A stretch of 64,000 nt of DNA from Bathymodiolus brooksi. Its lineage: Eukaryota > Mollusca > Bivalvia > Mytilida > Modiolidae. The translations under genes and the position numbers were made by a program. Positions 41,001-53,000 of this stretch are shown in pieces (within the stretch, counting starts at the first letter, position 1; every line of letters starts with the position of its first letter). The stretch spans positions 27,823,804 through 27,887,803 of the forward strand of contig OY804579.1 of NCBI GenBank assembly GCA_963680875.1. Reading direction: 5' to 3'. The notes beneath the pieces were generated by a model, which saw only the letters and a program-made list of their open reading frames with translations, did not search any database and was not told the origin of the DNA.

Positions 41001-44000
41001 GATCTGTTTGTCCAGTTGTTAATGCTGTGAACTGTTTGTCAAGTTGTTAATGCTGAGAACAGATTGTCCAGTTGTTAATGCTGTGAACTGTTTGTCCAGT
41101 TGTTAATGCTGTGAACTATTTGTCCAGTTGTTAATGCTGTGAACTATTTGTCCAGATGTTAATTCTGTGAACTATTTGTCCAGTTGTTAATGCTGTGAAC
41201 TATTTGTCCAGTTGTTAATGCTGTGAACTATTTGTCCAGTTGTTAATGCTGTGAACTGTTTGTCCAGTTGTTAATGCTGTGAACTGTTTGTCCAGTTGTT
41301 AATGCTGTGAAATGTTTGTCCAGTTGTTAATGCTGTGAACAGTTTGTCCAGTTGTTAATGCTGTGAACTGTTTGTCCAGTTGTTAATGCTGTGAACTATT
41401 TGTTGAGTTGTTAATGCTGTGAACTGTTTGTCAAGTTGTTAATGCTGTGAACTGTTTGTCCAGTTGTTAATGCTGTGAACTCTTTGTCCAGTTGTTAATG
41501 CTGTGAACTGTTTGTCAAGTTGTTAATGCTGTGAACAGTTTGTCCAGTTGTTAATGCTGTGAACTGTTTGTCCAGTTGTTAATGCTGTGAACTATTTGTT
41601 GAGTTGTTAATGCTGTGAACTATTTGTCCAGTTGTTAATGTTGTGAACTATTTGTCAGGTTGTTAATGCTGTGAACTGTTTGTCAAATTGTTAATGCTGT
41701 GAACTGTTTGTCAAGTTGGTAATGCTGTGAACTGTTTGTCAAGTTGTTAATGCTGTGAACTATTTGTCCAGTTGTTAATGTTGTGAACTGTTTGTTCAGT
41801 TGTTAATGCTGTGAACTGTTTGTCCAGTTGTTAATGCTGTGAACTATTTGTCCAGTTGTTAATGCTGTGAACTATTTGTCCAGTTGTTAATGCTGTGAAC
41901 TATTTGTCCAGATGTTAATTCTGTGAACTATTTGTCCAGTTGTTAATGCTGTGAACTATTTGTCCAGTTGTTAATGCTGTGAACTATTTGTCCAGTTGTT
42001 AATGCTGTGAACTGTTTGTCCAGTTGTTAATGCTTTGAACTGTTTGTCAAGTTGTTAATGCTGTCAAATGTTTGTCCAGTTGTTAATGCTGTGAACAGTT
42101 TGTCCAGTTGTTAATGCTGTGAACTGTTTGTCCAGTTGTTAATGCTGTGAACTATTTGTTGAGTTGTTAATGCTGTGAACTGTTTGTCAAGTTGTTAATG
42201 CTGTGAACTGTTTGTCCAGTTGTTAATGCTGTGAACTATTTATCTAGTTGTTAATGCTGTGAACTATTTGTACAGTTGTTAATGCTGTGAACTGTTTGTC
42301 CAGTTGTTAATGCTGTGAACTGTTTGTCCAGTTGTTAATGCTGTGAACTGTTTGTCCAGTTGTTAATGCTGTGAACTATTTGTCCAGTTGATAATGTTGT
42401 GAACTGTTTGTCCAGTTATTAATGCTGTGAACTGTTTGTCAAGTTGTTAATGCCCTGAACTGTTTGTCAAGTTGTTAATGCTGTGAACTGTTTGTCCAGT
42501 TGTTAATACTGTGAACTCTTTGTCCAGTTGTTAATGCTGTGAACTATTTGTGGAGTTGTTAATGCTGTGAACTTTTGTCCAGTTGTTAATGATGTGAAAT
42601 ATTTGTCCAGTTGTTAATGTTGTGAACTGTTTGTCCAGTTGTTAATGTTGTGATCAGTTTGTTAAGTTGTTAATGCTGTGAACTATTTGTCCAGCTGTTA
42701 ATGCTGTGAACTATTTGTCCAGTTGTTAATGCTGTGAACTATTTGTCCAGTTGTTAATGTTGTGAACTGTTTGTCCAGTTATTAATGCTGTGAACTGTTT
42801 GTCAAGTTGTTAATGCTGTGAACTGTTTGTCCAGTTGTTAATGCTGTGAACGCTTTGTCAAGTTGTTAATGCTGTGAACTGTTTGTCCAGTTGTTAATGT
42901 TGTGATCTGTTTGTTCAGTTGTTAATGCTGTGAACTATTTGTCCAGTTGTTATTGCTGTGAACTCTTTGTCCAGTTGTTAATGCTGTGAACTATTTGTCC
43001 AGTTGTTAATGCTGTGAACTGTTTTTCCAGTTGTTAATGCTGTGAACTGTTTGTCCAGTTGTTAATGCTGTGAACTGTTTGTCCAGTTGTTAATGCTGTG
43101 AACTGTTTGTCCAGTTGTTAATGCTGTGAACTATTTGTCCAGTTGTTAATGTTGTGAACTGTTTGTCCAGTTATTAATGATGTGTACTGTTTGTCAAGTT
43201 GTTAATGCTGTGAACTGTTCGTCCAGTTGTTAATGCTGTGAACTGTTTGTCCAGTTGTTAATGCTGTGAACTATTTGTGGAGTTGTTAATGCTGTGAACT
43301 GTTTGTCCAGTTGTTAATGATGTGAACGGTTTGTCAAGTTGTTAATGCTGTGAACTATTTGTCAAGTTGTTATTGCTGTGAACTCTTTGTCCAGTTGTTA
43401 ATGCTGTGAACTGTTTGTCCAGTTGTTAATGCTGTGAACTATTTGTCCAGTTGTTAATGTTGTGAACTGTTTGTCCAGTTATTAATGCTGTGAACTGTTT
43501 GTCAAGTTGTTAATGCTGTGAACTGTTTGTCAAGTTGTTAATGCTGTGAACTGTTTGTCCAGTTGTTAATGCTGTGAACTATTTGTCCAGCTGTTAATGC
43601 TGTGAACTATTTGTCCAGTTGTTAATGTTGTGAACTGTTTGTCCAGTTGTTAATGCTGTGAACTGTTTGTCCAGTTGTTAATGTTGTGAACTGTTTGTCC
43701 AGTTGTTAATGCTGTGAACTGTTTGTCCAGTTGTTAATGCTGTGAACTGTTTGTCCAGTTGTTAATGCTGTGAACTATTTGTCCAGTTGTTAATGCTGTG
43801 AACTGTTTGTCATGTTGTTAATGCTGTGAACTATTTTTCCAGTTGTTAATGTTGTGAACTATTTGTCCAGTTGTTAATGCTGTGATCTGTTTTTCCAGTT
43901 GTTAATGCTGTGAACTGTTTGTCAAGTTGTTAATGCTGTGCACTATTTGTCCAGTTGTTAATGTTGTGAACTCTTTGTCAAGTTGTTAATGCTGTGAACT

Positions 44001-47000
44001 GTTTGTCAAGTTGTTAATGCTGTGAACTATTTGTTGAGTTGTAAATGCTGTGAACAGTTTGTCCAGTTGTTAATGCTGTGAACTGTTTGTCCAGTTGTTA
44101 ATGCTGTGAACTGTTTGTCCAGTTGTTAATGCTGTGAACTGTTTGTCCAGTTGTTAATGCTGTGAACTATTTGTCCAGTTGTTAATGCTGTGAACTGTTT
44201 GTCAAGTTGTTAATGCTGTGAACTATTTGTTGAGTTGTTAATGATGTGAACATTTTGTCCAGTTGTTAATGCTGTGAACTGTTTGTCCAGTTGGTAATGC
44301 TGTGAACTATTTGTGGAGTTGTTAATGCTGTGAACTGTTTGTCCAGTTGTTAATGTTGTGAACTAATTGTCCAGTTGTTAATGCTGTGAACTATTTGTCC
44401 AGTTGTTAATGCTGTGAACTGTTTGTCAAGTTGTTAATGCTGTGAACTATTTGTCAAATTTGTTAATGCTGTGAACTATTTGTCCAGTTGTTAATTTTGT
44501 GAACTGTTTGTCCAGTTGTTAATGCTGTGAACTGTTTGTCAAGTTGTTAATGCTGTGAACTGTTTGTCCAGTTGTTAATGCTGTGAACTGTTTGTCCAGT
44601 TGTTAATGCTGTGAACTATTTGTCCAGTTTTTAATGCTGTGAACTGTTTGTCATGTTATTAATGCTGTGAACTTTTGTCAAGTTGTTAATGCTGTGAACT
44701 GTTTGTCAAGTTGTTAATGCTGTGAACTGTTTGTCCAGTTGTTAATGCTGTGAACTGTTTGTCCAGTTGTTAATGCTGTGAACTATTTGTGGAGTTGTTA
44801 ATGCTGTGAACTGTTTGTCAAGTTGTTAATGATGTAAACTCTTTGTCCAGTTTTTAATGCTGTGAACTGTTTGTCCAGTTGTTAATGCTGTGAATTATTT
44901 GTCCAGTTAATGCTGTGAACTATTTGTCAGGTTGTTAATGCTGTGAACTGTTTGTCAAGTTGTTAATGCTGTGAACTGTTTGTCAAGTTGGTAATGCTGT
45001 GAACTGTTTGTCAAGTTGTTAATGCTGTGAACTATTTGTCCAGTTGTTAATGTTGTGAACTGTTTGTTCAGTTGTTAATGCTGTGAACTGTTTGTCCAGT
45101 TGTTAATGCTGTGAACTATTTGTCCAGTTGTTAATGCTGTGAACTATTTGTCCAGTTGTTAATGTTGTGATCTGTTTGTCCAGTTGTTAATGCTGTGAAC
45201 TGTTTGTCAAGTTGTTAATGCTGTGAACAGTTTGTCCAGTTGTTAAAGCTATGAACTGTTTGTCCAGTTGTTAATGCTGTGAACTATTTGTTGAGTTGTT
45301 AATGCTGTGAACTATTTGTCCAGTTGTTAATGTTGTGAACTATTTGTCAGGTTGTTAATGCTGTGAACTGTTTGTCAAGTTGTTAATGCTGTGAACTGTT
45401 TGTCAAGTTGGTAATGCTGTGAACTGTTTGTCAAGTTGTTAATGCTGTGAACTATTGTCCAGTTGTTAATGATGTGAACTGTTTGTTCAGTTGTTAATGC
45501 TGTGAACTGTTTGTCCAGTTGTTAATGCTGTGAACTATTTGTCCAGTTGTTAATGCTGTGAACTATTTGTCCAGATGTTAATTCTGTGAACTATTTGTCC
45601 AGTTGTTAATGCTGTGAACTATTTGTCCAGTTGTTAATGCTGTGAACTGTTTGTCCAGTTGTTAATGCTGTGAACTGTTTGTCCAGTTGTTAATGCTGTG
45701 AAATGTTTGTCCAGTTGTTAATGCTGTGAACAGTTTGTCCAGTTGTTAATGCTGTGAACTGTTTGTCCAGTTGTTAATGCTGTGAACTATTTGTTGAGTT
45801 GTTAATGCTGTGAACTGTTTGTCAAGTTGTTAATGCTGTGAACTGTTTGTCCAGTTGTTAATGCTGTGAACTATTTATCTAGTTGTTAATGCTGTGAACT
45901 ATTTGTCCAGTTGTTAATGCTGTGAACTCTTTGTCCAGTTGTTAATGCTGTGAACTGTTTGTCAAGTTGTTAATGCTGTGAACAGTTTGTCCAGTTGTTA
46001 ATGCTGTGAACTGTTTGTCCAGTTGTTAATGCTGTGAACTATTTGTTGAGTTGTTAATGCTGTGAACTGTTTGTCCAGTTGTTAATGTTGTGAACTATTT
46101 GTCAGGTTGTTAATGCTGTGAACTGTTTGTCAAGTTGTTAATGCTGTGAACTGTTTGTCAAGTTGGTAATGCTGTGAACTGTTTGTCAAGTTGTTAATGC
46201 TGTGAACTATTTGTCCAGTTGTTAATGTTGTGAACTGTTTGTTCAGTTGTTAATGCTGTGAACTGTTTGTCAAGTTGTTAATGCTGTGAACTATTTGTCC
46301 AGTTGTTAATGCTGTGAACTATTTGTCCAGTTGTTAATGCTGTGAACTATTTGTCCAGATGTTAATTCTGTGAACTATTTGTCCAGTTGTTAATGCTGTG
46401 AACTATTTGTCCAGTTGTTAATGCTGTGAACTATTTGTCCAGTTGTTAATGCTGTGAACTGTTTGTCCAGTTGTTAATGCTGTGAACTGTTTGTCAAGTT
46501 GTTAATGCTGTCAAATGTTTGTCCAGTTGTTAATGCTGTGAACAGTTTGTCCAGTTGTTAATGCTGTGAACTGTTTGTCCAGTTGTTAATGCTGTGAACT
46601 ATTTGTTGAGTTGTTAAAGCTGTGAACTGTTTGTCAAGTTGTTAATGCTGTGAACTGTTTGTCCAGTTGTTAATGCTGTGAACTATTTATCTAGTTGTTA
46701 ATGCTGTGAACTATTTGTACAGTTGTTAATGCTGTGAACTGTTTGTCCAGTTGTTAATGCTGTGAACTATTTGTCCAGTTGTTAATGCTGTGAACTGTTT
46801 GTCCAGTTGTTAATGCTGTGAACTATTTGTCCAGTTGATAATGTTGTGAACTGTTTGTCCAGTTATTAATGCTGTGAACTGTTTGTCAAGTTGTTAATGC
46901 TGTGAACTGTTTGTCAAGTTGTTAATGCTGTGAACTGTTTGTCCAGTTGTTGATACTGTGAACTCTTTGTCCAGTTGTTAATGCTGTGAACTATTTGTGG

Positions 47001-50000
47001 AGTTGTTAATGCTGTGAACTTTTGTCCAGTTGTTAATGATGTGAAATATTTGTCCAGTTGTTAATGTTGTGAACTGTTTGTCCAGTTGTTAATGTTGTGA
47101 TCAGTTTGTTAAGTTGTTAATGCTGTGAACTATTTGTCCAGCTGTTAATGCTGTGAACTATTTGTCCAGTTGTTAATGCTGTGAAATATTTGTCCAGTTG
47201 TTAATGTTGTAAACTGTTTGTCCAGTTATTAATGCTGTGAACTGTTTGTCCAGTTGTTAATGCTGTGAACTGTTTGTCCAGTTGTTAATGCTGTGAACGC
47301 TTTGTCAAGTTGTTAATGCTGTGAACTGTTTGTCCAGTTGTTAATGTTGTGATCTGTTTGTTCAGTTGTTAATGCTGTGAACTATTTGTCCAGTTGTTAT
47401 TGCTGTGAACTCTTTGTCCAGTTGTTAATGCTGTGAACTATTTGTCCAGTTGTTAATGCTGTGAACTGTTTTTCCATTTGTTAATGCTGTGAACTGTTTG
47501 TCCAGTTGTTAATGCTGTGAACTGTTTGTCCAGTTGTTAATGCTGTGAACTGTTTGTCCAGTTGTTAATGCTGTGAACTATTTGTCCAGTTGTTAATGTT
47601 GTGAACTGTTTGTCCAGTTGTTAATGCTGTGAACTGTTTGTCAAGTTGTTAATGCTGTGAACTGTTCGTCCAGTTGTTAATGCTGTGAACTGTTTGTCCA
47701 GTTGTTAATGCTGTGAACTATTTGTGGAGTTGTTAATGCTGTGAACTGTTTGTCCAGTTGTTAATGATGTGAACTGTTTGTCAAGTTGTTAATGCTGTGA
47801 ACTATTTGTCAAGTTGTTAATGTTGTGATCTGTTTGTTCAGTTTTTAATGCTGTGAACTATTTTACCAGTTGTTATTGCTGTGAACTCTTTGTCCAGTTG
47901 TTAATGCTGTGAACTGTTTGTCCAGTTGTTAATGCTGTGAACTATTTGTCTAGTTGTTAATGTTGTGAACTGTTTGTCCAGTTATTAATGCTGTGAACTG
48001 TTTGTCAAGTTGTTAATGCTGTGAACTGTTTGTCAAGTTGTTAATGCTGTGAACTGTTTGTCCAGTTGTTAATGCTGTGAACTATTTTTCCAGCTGTTAA
48101 TGCTGTGAACTATTTGTCCAGTTGTTAATGTTTTGAACTGTTTGTCCAGTTGTTAATGCTGTGAACTGTTTGTCCAGTTGTTAATGTTGTGAACTGTTTG
48201 TCCAGTTGTTAATGTTGTGAACTGTTTGTCCAGTTGTTAATGCTGTGAACTGTTTGTCCAGTTGTTAATGCTGTGAACTATTTGTCCAGTTGTTAATGCT
48301 GTGAACTGTTTGTCATGTTGTTAATGCTGTGAACTATTTTTCCAGTTGTTAATGCTGTGAACTATTTGTCCAGTTGTTAATGTTGTGATCTGTTTTTCCA
48401 GTTGTTAATGCTGTGAACTGTTTGTCAAGTTGTTAATGCTGTGCACTATTTGTCCAGTTGTTAATGTTGTGAACTCTTTGTCAAGTTGTTAATGCTGTGA
48501 ACTGTTTGTCAAGTTGTTAATGCTGTGAACTATTTGTTGAGTTGTAAATGCTGTGAACTATTTGTCCAGTTGTTAATGCTGTGAACTGTTTGTCCAGTTG
48601 TTAATGCTGTGAACTGTTTGTCCAGTTGTTAATGCTGTGAACTATTTGTCCAGTTGTTAATGCTGTGAACTGTTTGTCCGGTTGTTAATGCTGTGAACTA
48701 TTTGTTGAGTTGTTAATGATGTGAACAGTTTGTCCAGTTGTTAATACTGTGAACTGTTTGTCCAGTTGGTAATGCTGTGAACTATTTGTGGAGTTGTTAA
48801 TGCTGTGAACTGTTTGTCCAGTTGTTAATGTTGTGAACTATTTGTCCAGTTGTTAATGCTGTGAACTATTTGTCCAGTTGTTAATGCTGTGAACTGTTTG
48901 TCAAGTTGTTAATGCTGTGAACTGTTTGTCCAGTTGTTAATGCTGTGAACTATTTGTCCAGTTGTTAATTTTGTGAACTGTTTGTCAAGTTGTTAATGCT
49001 GTAAGAGGGAGCAACTTTAAAGTAAGTTTCTTTAATGAAATATTTTACATGTGTTTCCAGGATTTCAATAATTAAAACATTTTTCGAATATCCCATGTAC
49101 AGTTGAACTATGTTAGTCTTCTATTAAAAATACCTTTCATGAACAGTTTAATGTATGATTTCCAATATTTACATTGCTAATAAATAGCTGAACTGGTAGT
49201 GTTGTATAAATAGCTGATCTGGTAGTGTTATATAAATAGCTGATCTGATAGTGTTATATGAATAGCTGATCTGGTAGTGTTATATAAATAGCTGATCTGG
49301 TAGTGTTAAAAAATAGCTGATTTGATAGTGTTATATAAATAGCTGATCTGGTAGTTTTAATAGTAATAAATCCTAATCCAACTCATGTAAATCTGACAAA
49401 ATGCTTTAGACTTTACTTACATGTGGGTTAAATGTATCAGTCTGTTGCTTGTCACAAAATTAGATCTAACAGTACTTTTTGATATATGTTCCAATAATCT
49501 GACAATCTTAAAGAATTACTATTATCCATTTAACACAGTATTTATGAAATTTTAAATGTCAACACTAGTTTTTTCTACTACCTCATTCAGTCAAAAGACA
49601 ATTCTCCATATTTCCTGTCATATTTACCATTAATTTTTCAATTTTAAAACAATTTTACTCCTCTTCAAAATGTTTGTTCACTCGTGGTATTCTAGGGGCC
49701 CGGGTGGCTCAATGAGTTAGGTCGTTGGATCTAACAATTCATACAAGCCTATCACCAATACGGCGTGGGTTCGTGCCCGGCTTTGTAAATTACAAAAAAG
49801 GATGCACTCGACTCGCAACTGCAAGTGATAAAGTTTACCAGTTGCTTGACCATGGTCGGTGGTTCTCTCCGGGTACTCCGGCTTCCTCCACCACTAAAAC
49901 TGGTCGCCATGATATAACTGAAATATTGTTGAAAGTTGCATTAAAACACCAAAAATCAAAAAATCAAATCATGGTATTCTAGACTAATAAAATACGAATA

Positions 50001-53000
50001 AACCTTGTGAAATAGTTGTTGGTTATTATACAGTTAATAAGATCATGTATTCTTGTGAATTCTTCTCTTTAAATAATTGTTGCTATTAAAATAGTGTAAA
50101 ATATCATAATCATTGAAACATTATTTAGTTTTTTTTTTATACAAACTGTCATTTTATGTTATGGCGCTATTGTTGTCCATCTGTAGACAGAATGGTTTCC
50201 GTCATCTTCGCTAGCCAAGGGTTACGATTCGGGTCCCCCTTCTCTCCACCCTTGGCGGATCTAGAATACATTTTGAAATTCGCGTGCAATGCCACCTGGT
50301 GGTTTATTGAAGTTGCGCCCCTTAGATAGTCGTCATCGCCAGCCAATCAGAATCGTTTTGTTATACGTATGTTGGAGAGTTGAAAATGGCAGCGCCCAGT
50401 GAAGAAAAACTTATTTGTGATAAATTTAATTTGGAGGCACTTACTGTCAACCAAGTGAAAGTTTCAAAGCTTTGGCAGATGGAAAAGATGTTTTCATTGG
50501 AACCAAAACGGGAAGTGGCAAATCGTTGTCATATGAGAGCATTCCGGTGCCATCTTAATTGTTTACATTTCGTCGATAACATGTGCTCCGTGTAAAACGT
50601 CTTCTGATTGGATACGTGTACTGGTAACCGTAACCAATGAAATATTAAAACGCGAATCCTCAAAATGTATTCTAGATCTGCCAAGGGTGGAGAGAAGGGG
50701 AACCCGAATCGTAACCCTTGGCTAGCGAAGATGGGTTTTTTCCGTGTGACAACTAAGTTTTTGTTAAAGGATCCTTTTGAATTTTGAATACAATGGTCCT
50801 TGGCACTGAATAAAGATTGGTATTGATTTAGGGTGTTGTAACCCTACCAGTTTTCAAACAAGAGAAGCTAAGGTGCAAAAATGGATGTTTCTGTTGTACA
50901 TGGAGAGTTTGTTTACATCTGATTTTTATGAGGTTTTTTTTAAACTTAAAGGCATACAGTAGCTCAAATTGATTTTTTTTGTTTATATTAAAAGTTGCCA
51001 ATATTCGATGTTTTATAACTAATAAAATGTTCTGAAGAAGAAGCCAGGTTTAAAAAATATGCTATAATGTCATAATTAGTGAAAAGAATTCGAATGTCTG
51101 TTGGTAAAATCGCCATTAACACACCTAATTATAAGTCGGTTGATTTTCCGTAGTTTGCCGGACACTGATAACTGCTATAAATAACCAGGAAGCATGCTTT
51201 TCATGTAAATTCGTTATAATTAATATAATTTAAGAAATATATATATGAAATTGGATCTGGGGTAATCAGTTAATCAGTTAATATTATATAATGGTAGTTA
51301 GTAAGAATGACACTTAAAATCTGAAATACGTGATGTAATCAATAAAAACAAACCCAAACTCTGCAAAGGGGCCTAAAAAGCGACGATGCAATTCTACTGT
51401 CAAAATACGATTCTGCCGTAAAAAGATACTAAATTATGCTTACCGTATATGTGTTGAAAAATGGTTTAGGTCAGTATAACACTTTTTTTTTAAATTTTTA
51501 CACGAAGCTTGCTAAATCCTCATATTTGTGTCATTTTCGTCAATATTTTTGTTTGTGTCATACATGTGCTTTTCCTTCTGCAAATAATTTCGCACATACG
51601 CAAACACTTTACCGAATAGGTTCACTTTGTAGGTCACGGGATATATGAATAATACAATAATGATATGCGGGTATACAATGAATGTTTTACTGGAAGCAAG
51701 AAAATCAAACAGCGACATGTTTCCTTCGTTCTAGGCTATTTACGTATGATATAATGAAAAATTTCAACTGCAATTAGTATAAAACATCGAATATTGGCAA
51801 CTTTTAATAAAAAAATAAAAAAATCAATTTGAGCTACTGTATGCCTTTAACTTTTTAATTTTTCATTCAATTTTAATGCATTTTTTGTTTGTTTTGGAAA
51901 TGATCATCTTTATGCACCAAGACATTGCTATTTTTTGGGGCCCAAATTTTGAAATTTTTTATATTTAGAAGGTAAATCAAATTTTTTATTTTCAACCAAT
52001 TTTGATGTGCTTTTTTTCTCTTTGAATTTATTGAGCTGAGAGCTTGTTTGATTGATTTACAGTTTCAAATATAAACTCAACCCAATTCAAAAATTTAACT
52101 GTTCCATACATTTCATCCAATATTAATGTAATTTTTTGAAAAATAATTATCTTTATCGGTTATTTATTGACCCAAAAAATATATATCAATTTTTTTTTTT
52201 CTAAAGGGGTCTTAATAGTGCTCATTTTCTAAAATGTTACATATTTGGAAGGTATAGAGAATTTTTATATGTCATCTAATTTATGTTGTTCTTCTAATTT
52301 TGACAGGTTTGATGCATTGATTGTTTTATTATTTTCAAATATATTCCTTACAACATTCCCTGCCAATCTTTTCCAAGTAGATTTCTTTTTGCTAGTGCTT
52401 ATGATTTCCAAGATTGAATGGAGCAAATGGAAACAGGGTGTTTGAAAAAGTAAAATAAGACAAATGTACAAATTACAGTGGATTCAGCAAATTACTGTGT
52501 CATGCAAAATGCTGTGTCCACACTTGCTTTTTATATATAAAATTTCAACTGACCCTTGTCAACATGTAGTTGTATCGTGCTTCATAAGGCATAGCCCTGT
52601 ATTTATTTATGATCCTGGAAAAACGTTTTCAATGTTACTCTTGTCTGCTGTTAACTTCTTCAGGACACTCAAGATTAATTTTATTTTCATCAAGTTTTTA
52701 GCTCATCTGACCCAAATGGTCACGAGAGGAATTGCCATCACTTGGCATACATCGTCGTCATCATCTGTTAGATTTTACATTTTAATCTTCTTCTCTGAAA
52801 CCCCTGGAACTTGGTAGGAATGTTCATTAGATAAGTCTATAAAAAAAAATTGTTTTGGTTGATTGAAATCACACGAAAGAAACAAGAGACCCATCAACAA
52901 GGTGTCCAGCCTCTAGTTCTTTATCAGTTGTGTGAATGAACAGGTGAGCGATACAGGCTCAAGTGAGCCTCTAGTTCTTATTAGATGTGTGAATGAACAG

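Noticed and set aside
31677..49003. Possible CRISPR array
   Set aside because: The 28-bp units follow each other without unique spacers, and the context is a eukaryotic intron. It is a minisatellite.
49725..49982. 85-codon ORF in the SINE (and similar ones at 18850-19116, 29610-29825 and 56798-57127)
   Set aside because: These lie within tRNA-derived SINE copies and differ by frameshifts between copies. No protein family is recognised.
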